Assembly: GCF_002177135.1 (NCBI RefSeq)
Contig: NZ_MWPH01000003.1
Location: 1 to 64,000, forward strand
From: Natronolimnobius baerhuensis
Lineage (GTDB): Archaea > Halobacteriota > Halobacteria > Halobacteriales > Natrialbaceae
Direction: 5' to 3'
Length of the DNA: 64,000 bases
This document shows positions 47,451-55,401 of the stretch, piece by piece (the stretch's first letter is position 1; each line of letters opens with the position of its first letter). A model generated the notes under the pieces. It had not been told where the DNA came from, did no database searches, and was given only the letters and a program-made list of their open reading frames with translations. A program made the translations under genes and the position numbers.

Positions 47451-48197
47451 ATGGGACCCGATAGCGAATCGAGCCACGAATGCGGCGACGATTCTGACGA
47501 CAGCGAGCACGATATTCTCGAGGAGTTGCTCGCGGGCAATCGCCACCACGTCGACGCCTTGCCGGAAGACTACTTCGCGGACGTTCAGGTGGACCAGCAC
47601 CCAGGCATCGTCGCCATCTCCTGTTCGGACTCGCGGGTGCCACAGGAAGATATGTGGGGCGTCGACCATCCGGGACAGGTCTTTACGCCGAGCAACATCG
47701 GCAATCAGGTCTGGGATGACGACAACGGCGAGCGGATCGTCGACGGCGGGTTGCTCTATCCGATCCATCACACGGACACCGAGGTCGCGGCTGTCGTCGG
47801 CCATACCGGCTGTGGAGCTATCACCGCAGCCTATCGCGTCGCAATGGGCGAACCGCTACCCGGTCCTCAGGGCGTTGATAAGTGGGTCCGCATGCTCGTT
47901 CCCGTCGTCGAGGACGCCCTCGAGAGCGGCCTGATCGACACTGACGCGGACGATGAACTGGTGGTCAACCAACTCGTCGAGTACAACGTCGACCACCAGG
48001 CGCGGTTCCTCCGCGAGTCCGCGGACGTCCCAGACGACGTCGACATCTACGGCTTCGTGTACGACTTTCAGGGCATCTACGGGAACGACTACGGCTGCAC
48101 GTACCTGGTCAACGTAAACGGGGAGACCGATCCCGACGAGATCACCGAGCAGATTCCCGCGACGTACGAGGCAGTCGCCCAAAGTCTGCTATACTAA
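47451..48197 (+). CDS. Beta-class carbonic anhydrase
   Basis: This 248-residue zinc enzyme interconverts CO2 and bicarbonate. Zinc ligands are visible as Cys58 in SCSDSRVP (with Asp60 and Arg62), His118 and Cys121 in GHTGCGA. The acidic start MGPDSESSHECGDDSDDSEH is haloarchaeal. It lies just before a small membrane protein and converges with dabA, so it could complete an inorganic-carbon uptake or retention system. Confidence 0.93.
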   Translation: MGPDSESSHECGDDSDDSEHDILEELLAGNRHHVDALPEDYFADVQVDQHPGIVAISCSDSRVPQEDMWGVDHPGQVFTPSNIGNQVWDDDNGERIVDGGLLYPIHHTDTEVAAVVGHTGCGAITAAYRVAMGEPLPGPQGVDKWVRMLVPVVEDALESGLIDTDADDELVVNQLVEYNVDHQARFLRESADVPDDVDIYGFVYDFQGIYGNDYGCTYLVNVNGETDPDEITEQIPATYEAVAQSLLY

Positions 48198-48268
48198 CCA
48201 GATCCCCGCAAGCCGAGAAAATCCGAACGTCGGTACTGTTTTGGCGACTCGAGGCGAATTTTCAGCCA

Positions 48269-48487
48269 ATGCGAGACCGATTCGAGTCCGATATCGGCTT
48301 CTACTACGCCGTTGGGACGTTCACGGCCGCGATATTCATCCTCGCTCTGGTGGCGCTGGCCGTGCTCTCACCTGCCGGAATTGGGACGGTCGAACTCGGC
48401 GGTCTCGTCGTCGGCTTCCTGCTGTTTATGCTGGTTTACTTCGTCTCCGTAACCGTCCACCAACTCGAGGAGCGCGAAGGACTGTAG
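48269..48487 (+). CDS. Small two-helix membrane protein
   Basis: The protein has 72 residues with two hydrophobic helices, at about 12-34 and 42-62, and a charged C-terminus (QLEEREGL). It lies 71 bases after the carbonic anhydrase and ends eight bases from the convergent dabA. The neighbourhood suggests a link with bicarbonate handling, but nothing in the sequence shows it. Confidence 0.65.
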   Translation: MRDRFESDIGFYYAVGTFTAAIFILALVALAVLSPAGIGTVELGGLVVGFLLFMLVYFVSVTVHQLEEREGL

Positions 48488-48494
48488 CTGTCAA

Positions 48495-51002
48495 TCAGTT
48501 CATTGCCGGCGCGACCGGCGAGTCCCACTCGAGGTCGCCCTGATAGTGGAACGCCTGATTGTCTTGCTCGGGGTCGATAACCGTCAGCCCGCCGATCCAG
48601 TCATTGTCAAGCAACTGCGTGACATCATCGTGGCGGCTGAGAATGTCGGTCACGCGCTCGAGTGGCGCGTGGATCACAGTCGAGAGACGCAGCGGCTGAT
48701 GATACGGCTGGTCGTCGTCGATCTTGAGCGACTGCAGCGGTAGGCCGGTCATTAGGTCGCCGCCGTTGCCCTGGACGACACCGACGTTCCCGACTGGGTT
48801 CTGCGTGACCTTCGAGCCGCTGCCGTAGACGCCGTTGTCGACGGTCGCGAAGTAGTACTGGCTGTTGATCCACTGCGTGACCACGAGCGGCCCCGTCAGA
48901 ATGGCCTCGAGTGCGTCGCCTTCGGCGTCGGTCGTCCAGTCGTAGGAGTGGAGGAATGCGCGCCCGTCCAGATTCTCACCCTCGGTCAACTCACGCGGGC
49001 CGATGACGAACGAGGCGTTGCCGGCCAGCCCCCACTCCGGGCGGGTCTCCGCCCAGTCAGCGGACTTGCGCTCGACCTCCTCGACGGCCGTTTCGGGGTC
49101 GGGGTCGTCCGCATCAGTCATCGACTCGAGGCGTTCGGCGGCTGCGCCAGCTTGAGCGCGCTCGAGGTCAGCACGGAGTTGCTCGAGGTCCTCGTGGTGG
49201 CTCTCGGGGACGTCGCCGTCGAACAGCGTAATCTCGTCGGTCGTCGTGTCATGTTCGCCAGCGAGGAAGACGGTGTCCTCAGGGATGTGGAAGCCGCGCT
49301 CACGGAGTTCGGCTGTGACGTTCTCGTCGTTACAGATAGTCGCGAGCACGCGGGCGTTCGGCCCGCCGGCATTGCCGGCACAGGCCCCGCAGTCGAGACT
49401 CGAGCCGAAGGGGTTGTTCGTCGTGTGGCTCGCATGGCCCGTAAAGACAACCAAGCGGGCGAACTCGGTCCAACCCATGAGCTCGAAGGCGGTTTCGGCG
49501 TAGGAGACTTTCTCCTCGAAGGTCATCCCCTGCGGAAGGTCGTGATCCGCGTGCGTGTGATCGTCGTGCTCATGGGCCTCGAGGGTCGGTGTACAGACCT
49601 CGCCGGGACTGGGAACGCGCTCATCAACGGCGCGACGGAGTTTCGCGACCGTCGAGGGGAACAGCGTGCGCGTGGCCATCGCTGAGCCGTAGGCACCGCC
49701 AGCGCCCTCGACAAACGGGAAGGCGGCGACGGCATGGGTCTTGAGCTGTTTGAAGTGCTTCCGGGTCGCGGTCGTCAGACCAGTCCAGCGCTCGCGGGCG
49801 GCGACATCGTCGTCTGCTTCGGCCGGCTGGTCGACGATGCGGTGCTGGGCGTCGACAATTGGCGGACACGCGTCGGTCTCGGCAGCCGAGTCATGGCCCT
49901 GATAGCGCATCGGGACGCCGAAGAAGCCTGCGTAGCCGTGCGTCTCGTAGCCGCCCTGGCCCTCGAGGTGACGGCGGATGATCTCCGAGCGCGTGTCGAT
50001 GCAGAACACGAACTGGGCCGCCGGTCGCGCGTTGTCGCCAGCCGTCGACGGATCAGTTACCGAGGTGTCGATGTTGGCCAGCAGGCGCTCGCGGTAGCTA
50101 CGCTCCCAGGCCGTCAGCCAGCAGTCTGCGAGTGGCTCCGTCTCGAGAGTCGTCTCCTCCGCCGAATCGGATTTTGTTTCGAGTTCGAGTGGCGCGTCCA
50201 GCAGGTCAACGAGCATCAGGCGGACTGCGAGGTACTCGCGCAGGGTGATTGGATACTCAGTCTGCCAGGGGTCAGTGTCATCCGCAGCGCGTTGCTTGAT
50301 GAGTCCGGTCCAGCCCGGCAGCGCAGCGAGGTGGTGTTCTGCGATATCGGTCCAGCGGCTTTCGGGGGCGTCGGTGAGGATCGACTCGAGCGCCTCGAGT
50401 GCAGTCTCGGGAAGCGCTTTGGAGTCGTCACAGGGGACGTTGCTGTCAAGGGGCGCGACTGCGCGCCAGGCAGCGTAAAATCCCTCGTCACGGTCAGGCA
50501 TCGGCCAGGCGGCCCTGCCCTCGTCGACGAACGCGGCGAGCCACTTCGAGAGCACCCGGTCAACGGCCTCCGTTGCGGGGTCGGTATCGGCCTCGGCTGC
50601 TTGTGCTGCGTCAGCGTCGGCTAGCTCCTCGAGCAACGTCTCGGGGTCGCCGTCGATGCCGTGAGACTCGAGTTCGTCCGCTAGAATCTCGGGACTGATC
50701 TGTCCGTTCTCCCAAGCCTGCCGGAAGACTGCGGGCGTTGGATAACCGCGGCCGCCGAACAGCCGTTCGGCCTCGGCGACGGCCTCGTGGAACGGGTGGT
50801 CTTCGAACCCCGAGAGCGGATTAGCGGTGACGAACGAGTGGATCGGCCAGACCGCCCCGATTCGCTCGGCCGCACGGTCGATGCTGTCATCGATGTAGTC
50901 GCCAAGTTGGGACGACTGCGAGTGCTCGCGGGACTTGGTGGTCAGTTGCTGTGCGGACTGGGACTCGGACTCGAGGTGGGTTTGGGATTGCTGGCTAGAC
51001 AT
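48495..51002 (-). CDS. dabA: Inorganic-carbon transporter subunit DabA (DUF2309)
   Basis: This 835-residue protein is the carbonic-anhydrase-like cytoplasmic subunit of the DAB complex, which traps CO2 as bicarbonate using a cation gradient. The zinc site is visible: Cys334 and Asp336 in FCIDTRSE, His523 in FTGHASHTTNNPF and Cys538 in LDCGACAGNAGG, in near-identical positions to bacterial DabA (Cys351, Asp353, His524, Cys539). It contains a His-rich insertion (EHDDHTHADHD, about residue 478). It overlaps dabB by eight bases. Confidence 0.92.
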   Translation of the reverse strand: MSSQQSQTHLESESQSAQQLTTKSREHSQSSQLGDYIDDSIDRAAERIGAVWPIHSFVTANPLSGFEDHPFHEAVAEAERLFGGRGYPTPAVFRQAWENGQISPEILADELESHGIDGDPETLLEELADADAAQAAEADTDPATEAVDRVLSKWLAAFVDEGRAAWPMPDRDEGFYAAWRAVAPLDSNVPCDDSKALPETALEALESILTDAPESRWTDIAEHHLAALPGWTGLIKQRAADDTDPWQTEYPITLREYLAVRLMLVDLLDAPLELETKSDSAEETTLETEPLADCWLTAWERSYRERLLANIDTSVTDPSTAGDNARPAAQFVFCIDTRSEIIRRHLEGQGGYETHGYAGFFGVPMRYQGHDSAAETDACPPIVDAQHRIVDQPAEADDDVAARERWTGLTTATRKHFKQLKTHAVAAFPFVEGAGGAYGSAMATRTLFPSTVAKLRRAVDERVPSPGEVCTPTLEAHEHDDHTHADHDLPQGMTFEEKVSYAETAFELMGWTEFARLVVFTGHASHTTNNPFGSSLDCGACAGNAGGPNARVLATICNDENVTAELRERGFHIPEDTVFLAGEHDTTTDEITLFDGDVPESHHEDLEQLRADLERAQAGAAAERLESMTDADDPDPETAVEEVERKSADWAETRPEWGLAGNASFVIGPRELTEGENLDGRAFLHSYDWTTDAEGDALEAILTGPLVVTQWINSQYYFATVDNGVYGSGSKVTQNPVGNVGVVQGNGGDLMTGLPLQSLKIDDDQPYHQPLRLSTVIHAPLERVTDILSRHDDVTQLLDNDWIGGLTVIDPEQDNQAFHYQGDLEWDSPVAPAMN

Positions 51003-52491
51003 CGTTGTACTCCTCTTTGGTGGTGAGGACGGTCGACGGATCCGGCTGGGAGCGGTTCAACAGGAAGACGTAGAGACGCGTGCTCGAGCGGTGCCAGCTG
51101 AACTCCGTCGCGAGATACGCGCCGACGAATAGGGCGAGTGCGAGGAAGTGTGCGACCGTCAGTTCTGTCGGTGCGTCGGCCATCGGCACGCCTGAGAGTA
51201 TCGCCGATATCGCGTTGTACAGCAGGGCGTATCCAGTGATCGCGGTCAGCACGACGGTCGGCACGGCGGCGACTCTGAGCGCCGACGAGAGGACGGTCCG
51301 ATGGAGGATGTCCCGCGCCGCGGTCAACGTCGTCAGGACCACGACGAGTACGAGGATTGTGCCGCTGTCGAACGCCAGCAGCGGTTTGCCGGTGAGCGTG
51401 GCGAACACCACTCCGGCACCAATGGCCGTGAGCAGGCTGATGGCGACGCTCGAGACGCCGGTCTCGGTCGATTTGGATTTGTTGGGAACGGTTTGTTCGA
51501 CTGCAGCGCCGGCAGAGAGGAAGAGGTAGGCCTTGTAGAAGCCATGAAGGATGAGGTGGGCGATTGCGGCGGCGAAAAAGCCAAGCCCACATTGCATGAT
51601 CATAAAGCCCATCTGGGCGATTGTCGAACTGCCGAGTTTGCGCTTGATGTCGGTCTGGACGAGCCCCATTGCCTGGCCCAGCAGCGCGCTGACCGCGCCG
51701 ATGAGGACGACGGCCGACATGACGGCAATCTCGAGGGTGACGACCGGCGCGAACCGGGTCAACAGGATGCCGCCCGCGTTGACGAAGCCGGCGTGCATCA
51801 GCGCGGACGCCGGCGTCGGAGCCGTCATTGAGGAGAGTAGCCAGTTGTGGAAGGGAAAGAGGGCGGACTGGATCAACGCCGCGAGGACGAGCGCACTGAC
51901 GGCGACGAGTGCGACAGTCATCGAGAGTTCGTCTGCCTGCGCGAGAATCCCGCTAATTGTGGTCGTCCCTGTCGCCCAGGCCAGCAGGCCCAGACTGCCG
52001 GCAAGCAACGCGCTGCTGGCGAGGAAGTACCGACGGGCCAACGCGGCCGCGGCTCGAGCCTGCGTCCAGTCGCGAACGTGGCCGATGAGGGCGGCCATCA
52101 GCAGCCCCATCGCGAGCCACGCCGCCGCGAATAGCGCGACGTGGTTGGCTGCCGTCATCGTCATCACGACGAGTGTAAACCCGAACACGCGGGCGTAGAA
52201 CAACTCGAGATCGCGGTCGCCCGCCATGTAGCGCCGAGAGTAGCTGTGGACGATGCCGCTGAAGAAGGTGACGACGACCCACATGACCGCGGTCAGGCCG
52301 TCGACCACCAGCACGTTCGAAACAGCCCATTCTCCCCCTCGCAGCGCTGCGAGAGCGAGGACGCCGACGCTCAGACAAAAGAGCGCCCAGATCGACCAGG
52401 TCGATGCCCGGGGGATGACCGAAGACGGCTGGCTCGTCGTCTCGGCGAGTTGTACGGAATCTGGGTCGCGTGAATCGTTGTCCACTGTCAT
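50995..52491 (-). CDS. dabB: DabB, proton-channel-like subunit of the DAB complex
   Basis: This 498-residue integral membrane protein has about thirteen hydrophobic segments and belongs to the NuoL/Mrp antiporter-like family. Segments such as FFSGIVHSYSRRYM, LFPFHNWLLSSMTAPTPASALMHAGFVNAGG and a lysine-bearing GLVQTDIKRKLGSSTIAQMG are visible. It supplies cation flow to DabA. The start at 52491 (MTVDNDSRDP) is preferred; the upstream extension is nonsense. It heads dabB-dabA, downstream of an Lrp gene on the same strand with a 272-base gap. Confidence 0.92.
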   Translation of the reverse strand: MTVDNDSRDPDSVQLAETTSQPSSVIPRASTWSIWALFCLSVGVLALAALRGGEWAVSNVLVVDGLTAVMWVVVTFFSGIVHSYSRRYMAGDRDLELFYARVFGFTLVVMTMTAANHVALFAAAWLAMGLLMAALIGHVRDWTQARAAAALARRYFLASSALLAGSLGLLAWATGTTTISGILAQADELSMTVALVAVSALVLAALIQSALFPFHNWLLSSMTAPTPASALMHAGFVNAGGILLTRFAPVVTLEIAVMSAVVLIGAVSALLGQAMGLVQTDIKRKLGSSTIAQMGFMIMQCGLGFFAAAIAHLILHGFYKAYLFLSAGAAVEQTVPNKSKSTETGVSSVAISLLTAIGAGVVFATLTGKPLLAFDSGTILVLVVVLTTLTAARDILHRTVLSSALRVAAVPTVVLTAITGYALLYNAISAILSGVPMADAPTELTVAHFLALALFVGAYLATEFSWHRSSTRLYVFLLNRSQPDPSTVLTTKEEYNDV

Positions 52492-52763
52492 TCGTTGGGT
52501 GGTCCTCCGACCAGTACGGCGTTTTCGCCGGGTATCCAACCTGTCTCCGGGGAAACGGGTGTACGGACTGGTCTTCGCTACAACCACATTGAACAGAGCG
52601 GTTATTATACTCTTCTATTCGAACAAACTGTTCGCCATAAGCCAAGTTAAAGAACATTATGGTCCTTATATGTGGTATAGGAGACTGTCTCTGAGTCGTG
52701 AAACTCTAATAAAAGTATGGAACCAGTACTCGAGCGAACACTCAGTTACTGTTGACCGGCGAC

Positions 52764-53228
52764 TCACTCGCCCGAGAAGTCGTCGAACGTCGTCGTCTCG
52801 TGGCTGCGGACGAGTACCTCGTCGGTGATCGTCAGCCCCAGATCCGACAGGTCCTGTGCGACCGGCGTGATGTCCCTGTCCGTCTCGCCGATGGCCGTCA
52901 CGAGCAGGTTCTCCTCGCCGGTGACGAGTTCCTGCACCGAAATAACCCGCGGAATGTCCAGAATGTCCTCGCGGTACTCGCCGCGTTCGGGAATCGGGGC
53001 CGTACAGAACAGCAGCATCCGGATTGGATACCCCGACCGCGTGTAATCGATCTCCGTACTGTAGCGCTTGATGATCCCCTCCGATTCGAGGCGCTGGATA
53101 CGCTTTCGGACCGTACTCGAGGATGCATCGGTCCGCTCGGCGATTTCACTCGAGGAGAGATTTCGCGCCTCCTCCTGAAGTGCATAGAGGATCTCCCGAT
53201 CCACCGCGTCGAGTTCGTACTCCGTCAT
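52764..53228 (-). CDS. Lrp/AsnC-family transcriptional regulator
   Basis: This 154-residue regulator has an N-terminal helix-turn-helix (LSSSEIAERTDASSSTVRKRI, about residues 20-42) and a C-terminal ligand-binding RAM domain (VQELVTGEENLLVTAIGETD). The start MTEYELDAVDREIL at 53228 is the family-like beginning. A CTTATAGG element at 53250-53257 suggests a leaderless transcript. Close palindromes lie in its upstream region (53299-53336). It is upstream of dabBA and may regulate it. Confidence 0.9.
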   Translation of the reverse strand: MTEYELDAVDREILYALQEEARNLSSSEIAERTDASSSTVRKRIQRLESEGIIKRYSTEIDYTRSGYPIRMLLFCTAPIPERGEYREDILDIPRVISVQELVTGEENLLVTAIGETDRDITPVAQDLSDLGLTITDEVLVRSHETTTFDDFSGE

Positions 53229-53298
53229 AGACGGTGGATTCGGCGGGAGCCTATAAGGGGCTTCGGCTGTCGGAACCGGCGACGGCGGACCCGTCATG

Positions 53299-53336
53299 CT
53301 CGAGTCGTACTCAGTCGCGGTACGACTCGAGTCGTA
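53299..53336. promoter_or_regulatory. Palindromic operator cluster between lrp and cspA
   Basis: The 38-base site contains three copies of the half-site GAGTCGTA (or its complement), at 53302-53309, 53321-53328 and 53329-53336. The last two form a perfect 16-base palindrome (53321-53336). In addition 53299-53310 and 53320-53331 form a perfect 12-base inverted repeat. It ends two bases before the cspA TATA box, so a regulator bound here would affect cspA. Autoregulation by the adjacent Lrp is the simplest idea. Confidence 0.5.
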
Positions 53337-53337
53337 G

Positions 53338-53345
53338 TGTTTATA
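53338..53345 (+). promoter_or_regulatory. TATA box of the cold-shock gene
   Basis: The sequence around GTTTATAC lies 28-35 bases before the ATG of the cold-shock gene, giving a near-leaderless start. It directly follows the palindromic operator. Confidence 0.5.
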
Positions 53346-53372
53346 CGTAACGGGACAGTATATACAGAAGCA

Positions 53373-53567
53373 ATGGCGAAAGGAACCGTTGATTTCTTCA
53401 ACGACACTGGCGGCTACGGATTCATCGAGACTGAGGACGCAGACGACGACGTATTCTTCCACATGGAAGACATCGGCGGTCCGGACCTCGAAGAAGGGCA
53501 GGAACTCGAGTTCGACATCGAGCAGGCTCCAAAGGGCCCACGCGCGACGAACGTCGAGCGCCTGTAA
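53373..53567 (+). CDS. cspA: Cold-shock domain protein (CspA-like)
   Basis: This 64-residue single-stranded nucleic-acid-binding protein has the RNP1-like GGYGFIE and RNP2-like DVFFHMED motifs. It ends PKGPRATNVERL as other CspA proteins do. The start at 53373 (MAKGTVDFF) is the true one; the in-frame upstream extension has no sense. High Asp/Glu content suits the halophilic cytoplasm. It stands divergent from the lrp gene. Confidence 0.93.
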   Translation: MAKGTVDFFNDTGGYGFIETEDADDDVFFHMEDIGGPDLEEGQELEFDIEQAPKGPRATNVERL

Positions 53568-53842
53568 GGTAGTCAAAACTGACCGGCTGGCGTCCTCGCA
53601 CAGTCCGTGCGGACGGATGACTTCGGCTCAGTTGGACTATCAATTCGTACTAGTATCGGCACTTGATTGCAGTATTTTATACCGGTGAGCGACGGCGTTG
53701 TGGCTCCAGACCCACGGTATCAATTGAGCGTTGTCATCGAGCCGCGGTACTCGGTCGTCTCATACGGTTTACTGTAAGTCATTTCCGGTGCAACCGCCGG
53801 CCGGGTCGCGGTTGCACCGGTAAATCGTTACAGCAACCCGTA
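53568..53842. other. Intergenic region with a 13-base inverted repeat
   Basis: The 275-base gap holds a perfect inverted repeat of 13 bases, 53785-53797 with 53808-53820, around a 10-base centre. It lies between cspA and the 3' end of the convergent histidine kinase gene, 22 bases past the kinase stop. Either gene could use it as a transcription terminator or RNA-stability element. No open frame of note is present. Confidence 0.5.
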
Positions 53843-55129
53843 TCAATCACTGACTTCTGCAGTATTGCTCTCAGAAGTCGGCGAGGCAGTCCCAGGAGTT
53901 GTCGTCTCGGATGTCGGCTGGGACACGTCTGTCTCGAGAGTGTGAGCAGCTGGGTCCGCTGTGTCGGTTGTGACGACCGCTTCCGCTGTGCCAGGCAGTT
54001 CGAGAGAAACGAGCGTCCCCCGTGGCTCGTTCTCCGCAAAGGTGACCGTTCCGTTGTACCGCTCAACTACCGTATCGACGATTGCCAATCCGATTCCTGC
54101 GCTCTCGTCTTCTTCGCGTTTGCTTTCCCACTCGAGAAGCGAGTCGTACTGCTCGGCTGGAATTCCGGGACCGTTATCGGCGATTTCGACGAGGACGAAC
54201 TCGTCGTCGGTGTCATCAGTAGTGTTGTCGGTGACCGACACCTCGACTTGAGGCTGGTCGCGGTCGTTATGAACGATTGCGTTCGTCAACAGGTTCTCGA
54301 ACACCTGATCGAGCAACTCGTCGGCAAGCACTGTCACACCATCCGGAATGTCCGCCTGAATCTGTGCGTGCTCGTAGGACTGTGCCGTGATCGTCACTCG
54401 TCGAGAGAGGTCAGCAGACAGATCTCGAGGCTGCAGTTCCGTCTCGTCGAGCAACGCCTGCGTGAGATAGCGAAACTTCCGAACGATATCAGCGACGTCC
54501 TCGCTTTGATCGCGGATCACATCAACGTGTTCACGGCCGGCAGGGCCGACAGAGCCGGTAAGAAGGGTGAGATGGCCCGTGATGATGTTGACGCCGTTTA
54601 AAACATAGTGGCGAAGCATCCGATTGAGAAACGCCAGTTTCGCCCGTTCGTCCGCCAGTTTCGCCCGTTCTTGCTCGAGTTCGCGTTGATACCGTTTCCC
54701 CCGGACATCGTAGAGGCCGATTGCGATACCAAGGACGCCACCCGCGACGAGCGTGTTCGCGAGCACGAAATGTGCCTGTGCCATTGTCTCACCGTGGGCA
54801 AGTTGATGGGTGAGCGTCCACAGAAATAGTGTCCCGAGGCTAGCCATCCCGATGACCATCCAGCCAGCAATACGGAGGACATTCTGTGGTGAGATGGACT
54901 GGCGCCACAGCCAGAGTCCAACGAGACCCAACACGAGCGCCAGTAGGATCGACAGTGACGAAGTAATCGCCAACTCCGGACTCGAGGCCAGTGACGGTCG
55001 GTTGATGAGTGCAACGAGTGCGAGAATGAACCCACAGCCACAGATACTACAGACGCCGATGAACCGCTTTGCTGTCGGCGACAGCAACCCCTGCCCGAAA
55101 ACAGGCGTATCAGCCCATCGTTCTGCCAT
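53843..55129 (-). CDS. Membrane histidine kinase
   Basis: This 428-residue sensor kinase has about four N-terminal hydrophobic helices, a coiled linker (QRELEQERAKLADERAKLA) and a degenerate H-box FLNRMLRHYVLNGVNIITGH with the phospho-acceptor His. The HATPase domain shows NLLTNAIVHN, DNGPGIP and GIGLAIVDTVVERYNGTV. A Thr/Ala/Glu-rich tail ends the protein. The start at 55129 (MAERWAD) is preferred. No response regulator is adjacent, so it may signal to a distant partner. Confidence 0.85.
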   Translation of the reverse strand: MAERWADTPVFGQGLLSPTAKRFIGVCSICGCGFILALVALINRPSLASSPELAITSSLSILLALVLGLVGLWLWRQSISPQNVLRIAGWMVIGMASLGTLFLWTLTHQLAHGETMAQAHFVLANTLVAGGVLGIAIGLYDVRGKRYQRELEQERAKLADERAKLAFLNRMLRHYVLNGVNIITGHLTLLTGSVGPAGREHVDVIRDQSEDVADIVRKFRYLTQALLDETELQPRDLSADLSRRVTITAQSYEHAQIQADIPDGVTVLADELLDQVFENLLTNAIVHNDRDQPQVEVSVTDNTTDDTDDEFVLVEIADNGPGIPAEQYDSLLEWESKREEDESAGIGLAIVDTVVERYNGTVTFAENEPRGTLVSLELPGTAEAVVTTDTADPAAHTLETDVSQPTSETTTPGTASPTSESNTAEVSD

Positions 55130-55183
55130 GTATGGTGTAGTTTCGATTACCAATACATAACCGTGCTGGCCAGTCGGATTCCT

Positions 55184-55203
55184 CCCACGACTGAAGTCGT
55201 GGG
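55184..55203. repeat. Orphan hairpin resembling IS200/IS605-type element end
   Basis: A perfect 8-base stem (CCCACGAC with GTCGTGGG) encloses a TGAA loop. Flanks GATTCCTC on the left and CTTCCTCC on the right resemble the right-end hairpins of haloarchaeal IS605/IS1341 TnpB elements. No transposase or TnpB gene is adjacent, so it is probably a solo relic or a miniature element. Confidence 0.4.
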
Positions 55204-55401
55204 CTTCCTCCTTGCATTTCTGTGAGCGTACCAGCTGACTACTGAGGAGACTTACCCAACCGCCATGAATTGATGCGCTACCACAGGAGCCACTGAAAAT
55301 TGGTGCCGATGGTAGCCTGAGAGAATACTGTGCTCGAGTATGGGGAAGGGTGCAGCCTCGAGTCCGAATCGCTCAAGTACGCTACCGTTCTATCAGGGAC
55401 C

